Of a DNA stretch of 42,206 bases, positions 39,944 through 42,206 are shown piece by piece. Made by a program: the position numbers and the translations under genes. Positions within the stretch are counted from its first letter, which is position 1. Every line of letters starts with the position of its first letter. A model generated the notes under the pieces. That model searched no databases. It saw only the letters and a program-made list of their open reading frames with translations, and was not told where the DNA came from. The DNA comes from Crocosphaera sp. (GTDB taxonomy: Bacteria; Cyanobacteriota; Cyanobacteriia; Cyanobacteriales; Microcystaceae). The stretch is from NCBI RefSeq assembly GCF_030064895.1, contig NZ_JASJEB010000024.1, positions 1 through 42,206 of the forward strand, read 5' to 3'.

Positions 39944-40050
39944 GTGGGGAGAGTGGGAGACTGGGAGACTGGAAGACTTCTGAGACGGGGAGACTGGGAG
40001 ACGGGGAGACTGGGAGACTGGGAGACTGGGAGTATGGGCAGACGGGGAAG
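39944..40050. repeat. GGGAGACTG minisatellite upstream of the kinase
   Basis: About ten imperfect copies of an 8-9 base unit (GGGAGACT, GGGAGACGG) lie between the kinase start and the small gene at 40085. The strand is strongly G-rich and could form G-quadruplexes. Frames that run through it are artefacts. The rest of 39804-40084 shows only a probable kinase promoter. Confidence 0.85.
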
Positions 40051-40084
40051 GAATATTATTATTTTTTCCCCAACTCCCCGGATC

Positions 40085-40294
40085 TTAATCAATAGATATG
40101 GTTTGTGGACCGCTACCGTTATCTGTGGTTTCATCAGCATAGTTAAAGTCGGTCATTCCCTGTTCTTGTAGCCAACTTTTTAAGGGATCTTCTGATAGTT
40201 GTAGCTTCAGTGCGCCAGAAATTAGTCCTCCAGCAAAGGCCAGGGGTTGCTGGATCAATTCTTTAAAAACGGGTTGTAGTTCATCGAGAAACAC
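40085..40294 (-). CDS. Small conserved cyanobacterial protein, 69 aa
   Basis: FLDELQPVFKELIQQPLAFA, GGLISGALKLQLSEDPLKSW and LQEQG form one amphipathic protein with a Gly-rich hydrophobic centre (AFAGGLISGAL) that could associate with the membrane. I know this pattern as a widely conserved small cyanobacterial hypothetical; no function is known to me. The start is ATG at 40294 with AAGGAG in front. It lies upstream of the minisatellite and of the kinase gene on the same strand. Confidence 0.75.
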   Translation of the reverse strand: MFLDELQPVFKELIQQPLAFAGGLISGALKLQLSEDPLKSWLQEQGMTDFNYADETTDNGSGPQTISID

Positions 40295-40368
40295 AATTAT
40301 TCTCCTTATTTTTTTGAATCATAATTATTATAACTACGTTTGCTATAATTGATACCATCAAACCCTAA

Positions 40369-41787
40369 TTATTTTGCTTTGATTTTGTTGACTAATTCAT
40401 TAAAAGGTTGCCAATTATCTTCATTGGCGATCGCTTCCCATACTAACTCAATTTGTGGTCTTAATAAGGGGATTTGACTATTAAATTGATTGATGGTTTC
40501 TCTGATTTTATCTATTTTATCTGGAGATATTTCTTTTAGGGTTTTAAAATAAAATTGTCGCCAATTTTTCCAGTGAATTTCTGCTAAATTTTTATTCTCT
40601 AATATGGTTGTTTCATCTTGCCACCAACCTCGATTAATTTCCGTCATTAAATCGATAAAAAATTGATGGTAACTTACTTGACTTTCTTTTAAAGAATCTA
40701 CGGTTACATCTACTAATTCTTTCCCGTTTTCAACTAAACCAAACAAACCTAATTTTTTCAACATTTCTTGAGTATAAGCTGTTTGATAATAGTTATCAAA
40801 ATCATTTAAAGTTTTTTCTAAAATTTTAGGAGAAATAAGAGTCATTAAGGGTGCGTGTAACATCTCCAAGTTACGGCGAATAATTAAGGATTGATTGCCA
40901 TAGCAATAGAGTTTTGAATAATCAAAATAAGCTGCAGTAAATGAGGATTCATAGGTGGAAATAAAAGCATAGGGACCGTAATCAAAACTTTCTCCTGTAA
41001 TGGACATATTATCTGTGTTTAATACTCCATGACAAAACCCTGCTGCCATCCATTGCGCTGTTAATTGGGCGTGACGTTTTACTAATTCTTGATAAAATAA
41101 TTCATAACAATCGAGGGAATTTAAGTCAATTTCTGGATAATAAATATCAATAACAAAATTCAATAAGTTTTTGATTAAATCTGGTCTTTTTATATGGTAT
41201 AAACGCTCAAATGTACCAAAACGAATGTGAGAACAACTCATACGAATCATAACAGAAGAACGAGTGGGAGAGGGTTCATCTCCTCTCCATAAGGATTCTC
41301 CAGTTTCTACTAAACTTAAACAACGGGAAGTTTTGACTCCCATTCTGTGTAAGGTTTCTGCTGCGAGGACTTCTCTAACCCCTCCTTTTAGGGTTAATCT
41401 ACCGTCACCACCCCGAGAATAAGGGGTCGTTCCTGACCCTTTGGTGCCAAAATCGTATAATTCTTTATCTACTCCTCTAACTTGTCCATAGAGGAACCCT
41501 CTACCGTCTCCGAGAAAGGGGTTATATTGCCCAAATTGATAACCATGATATCGTAGGGCAAGAAAGGGTCTAATTCCTTGAAATTTGCCAAAAGCTTCGA
41601 TAAAATGTTGGTCATCTATATTGTTGGATGATAACCCTAATTGGGGTAATAAATCATCGTTACGAAACCTTAAAATATGTTGGGGAAATTCGGCTGCTGA
41701 TACTTGATCGTAGTAGTCTTCTCCTAAGTTTTCTAAAGCGGGTTCGTAATTAAGATTGAGAAAAGGATTATCTCCGTTTAAAGTCAT
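40369..41787 (-). CDS. selO: SelO/YdiU protein adenylyltransferase (pseudokinase fold)
   Basis: 472 residues. The flipped-ATP pseudokinase core is visible in [32 protein letters not shown] and [20 protein letters not shown], in the [13 protein letters not shown] block, and in [20 protein letters not shown] (catalytic Asn/Asp). SelO transfers AMP to Ser, Thr or Tyr of metabolic enzymes in redox stress responses. Many SelO proteins end in a Cys or Sec near the C-terminus; this one ends in VNKIKAK with no Cys. The start is ATG at 41787. It is a single gene. Confidence 0.93.
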   Translation of the reverse strand: MTLNGDNPFLNLNYEPALENLGEDYYDQVSAAEFPQHILRFRNDDLLPQLGLSSNNIDDQHFIEAFGKFQGIRPFLALRYHGYQFGQYNPFLGDGRGFLYGQVRGVDKELYDFGTKGSGTTPYSRGGDGRLTLKGGVREVLAAETLHRMGVKTSRCLSLVETGESLWRGDEPSPTRSSVMIRMSCSHIRFGTFERLYHIKRPDLIKNLLNFVIDIYYPEIDLNSLDCYELFYQELVKRHAQLTAQWMAAGFCHGVLNTDNMSITGESFDYGPYAFISTYESSFTAAYFDYSKLYCYGNQSLIIRRNLEMLHAPLMTLISPKILEKTLNDFDNYYQTAYTQEMLKKLGLFGLVENGKELVDVTVDSLKESQVSYHQFFIDLMTEINRGWWQDETTILENKNLAEIHWKNWRQFYFKTLKEISPDKIDKIRETINQFNSQIPLLRPQIELVWEAIANEDNWQPFNELVNKIKAK

Positions 41788-41807
41788 AAGTTTGTTTTCG
41801 TTATCCG

Positions 41808-41845
41808 TAAACAGTTATCAGTGAACAGTTATCAGTAACCAGTTA
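41808..41845. repeat. 14-bp tandem repeat
   Basis: AACAGTTATCAGTG and its variants AACAGTTATCAGTA and ACCAGTTATAAT run in tandem just upstream of selO. This AGTTATCAGT motif is common in cyanobacterial intergenic DNA. Confidence 0.75.
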
Positions 41846-41888
41846 TAATTATGAGGCATTCACTGTTTTAATTTTACCAGGAATAAAC

Positions 41889-42016
41889 GGGAGCCTGAAA
41901 ACCACCGTCATTTATGGGGTGGACGGACGCTCAGATGATTTGCCGTGCGACGACAAATCCGCGTCCTCATGAAAAGCGACTCCATTGGTTTTAACCTAGG
42001 GGTTGATGCTGCTCCC
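41889..42016 (+). ncRNA. Structured RNA-like region, possible reRNA relic of a lost tnpB
   Basis: Nested and branched pairings are clear: GGGAGC (41889-41894) with GCTCCC (42011-42016); inside it AAAACCA (41898-41904) with TGGTTTT (41986-41992); then hairpins CCGTC/GACGG (41905-41926) and GATTTG/CAAATC (41937-41959). GC content is well above its surroundings. A frame through it (GSLKTTVIYGVDGR) resembles the tail of IS200/IS605 TnpB proteins, which overlaps their reRNA. It may be the right end of a deleted element. The strand is inferred. Confidence 0.45.
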
Positions 42017-42019
42017 AAA

Positions 42020-42082
42020 AACCTACCTAATATTCCCTAAAATTACTTATATTAGTAGCAAAAGTTGATAAATAAGTAGGTT
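42020..42082. repeat. Inverted repeat upstream of the right-edge tnpB
   Basis: AACCTAC (42020-42026) and GTAGGTT (42076-42082) are perfect 7-bp inverted copies around an AT-rich loop. It could be the left-end hairpin of the element whose tnpB starts at 42150, but the long loop makes this weak. Confidence 0.35.
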
Positions 42083-42149
42083 ATTGTGTTTAAAACCCTA
42101 ATATGATACAATTAAACTTAACAGTTTTGGTCATTATCTCAAAAATGCC

Positions 42150-42206
42150 ATGTTGTTAGGCTTTAAAACCCAACTTAAATTAAATCAAAATCAACGTCAA
42201 CAACTG
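42150..42206 (+). CDS. tnpB, 5' end only (cut by window)
   Basis: The last 57 bases encode MLLGFKTQLKLNQNQRQQL, the standard N-terminus of an IS200/IS605 TnpB (compare the start of many cyanobacterial copies). Only 19 residues are in the window, so whether it is intact cannot be said. Confidence 0.7.
   Translation, partial: MLLGFKTQLKLNQNQRQQL

Noticed and set aside
39757-40171. Two coding frames of about 130 residues through the GGGAGACTG array
   Set aside because: They run through a minisatellite and overlap the start of the kinase and small genes; the repeat-derived peptides have no protein character.
41889-42016. HEARO RNA or cobalamin riboswitch
   Set aside because: The downstream gene is tnpB rather than iscB/isrB, the stems differ from those at 1075-1345, and no B12-box is visible.

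Overview
The window looks like chromosomal DNA from a unicellular, Crocosphaera/Cyanothece-type cyanobacterium. The supporting signs are AT-rich sequence, frequent GCGATCGC (HIP1) octamers, many heptanucleotide minisatellites, and genes typical of cyanobacteria: a photosystem II assembly (PAP) operon, omega-3 acyl-lipid desaturase, a CrtD-type carotenoid desaturase, SpkB-type Ser/Thr kinase with pentapeptide repeats, XisH/XisI pairs and AcnB. The species is inferred, not proven.

Layout. 1-1345: 3'-truncated IsrB (HNH-less relative of IscB) with a well-folded HEARO-type omegaRNA just upstream of it. 1360-3340: an unrecognised gene, tRNA-Asp and two decayed tnpB tails. 3353-7723 (minus): seven-gene operon matching Synechocystis slr0144-slr0151, in the order V4R, repeat protein, helical protein, V4R, ferredoxin, ferredoxin, TPR protein. 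8042-10137 (minus): isocitrate-lyase-family enzyme, rfbC and a Sua5/YrdC protein. 10142-11848 (plus): larC, read across a -1 frameshift, and a GNAT acetyltransferase. 12.0-15.5 kb: a small unknown gene, crtD, MITE-like palindromes and an intact tnpB. 15.5-17.5 kb (minus): ctaA-ctaB haem A synthesis.

17.7-21.1 kb is an accessory island, all on the minus strand: two XisHI pairs and the ruins of a third, a HicAB module, and an orphan polymorphic-toxin domain with its probable immunity gene. Three copies of a ~50-bp promoter/RBS leader tie the island together; two drive xisH and one has been placed in front of the toxin fragment. 21.1-26.2 kb: animal-type haem peroxidase, MITE, tnpB fragment, acnB. 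27.4-30.8 kb is a second addiction-module cluster: BrnTA, a PIN-toxin pair, a RelE/ParE pair whose toxin carries one nonsense codon, and a broken aspartic-protease pair. 31-42 kb: desB, copper P-type ATPase, FHA protein, sulfotransferase and two glycosyltransferases (surface polysaccharide), SpkB-like kinase, a small conserved protein, SelO, and a second RNA-like structured region leading into another tnpB.

The strongest points for follow-up are the IsrB/omegaRNA locus with its readable guide segment, the promoter-captured toxin domain in the XisHI island, and the larC frameshift site.
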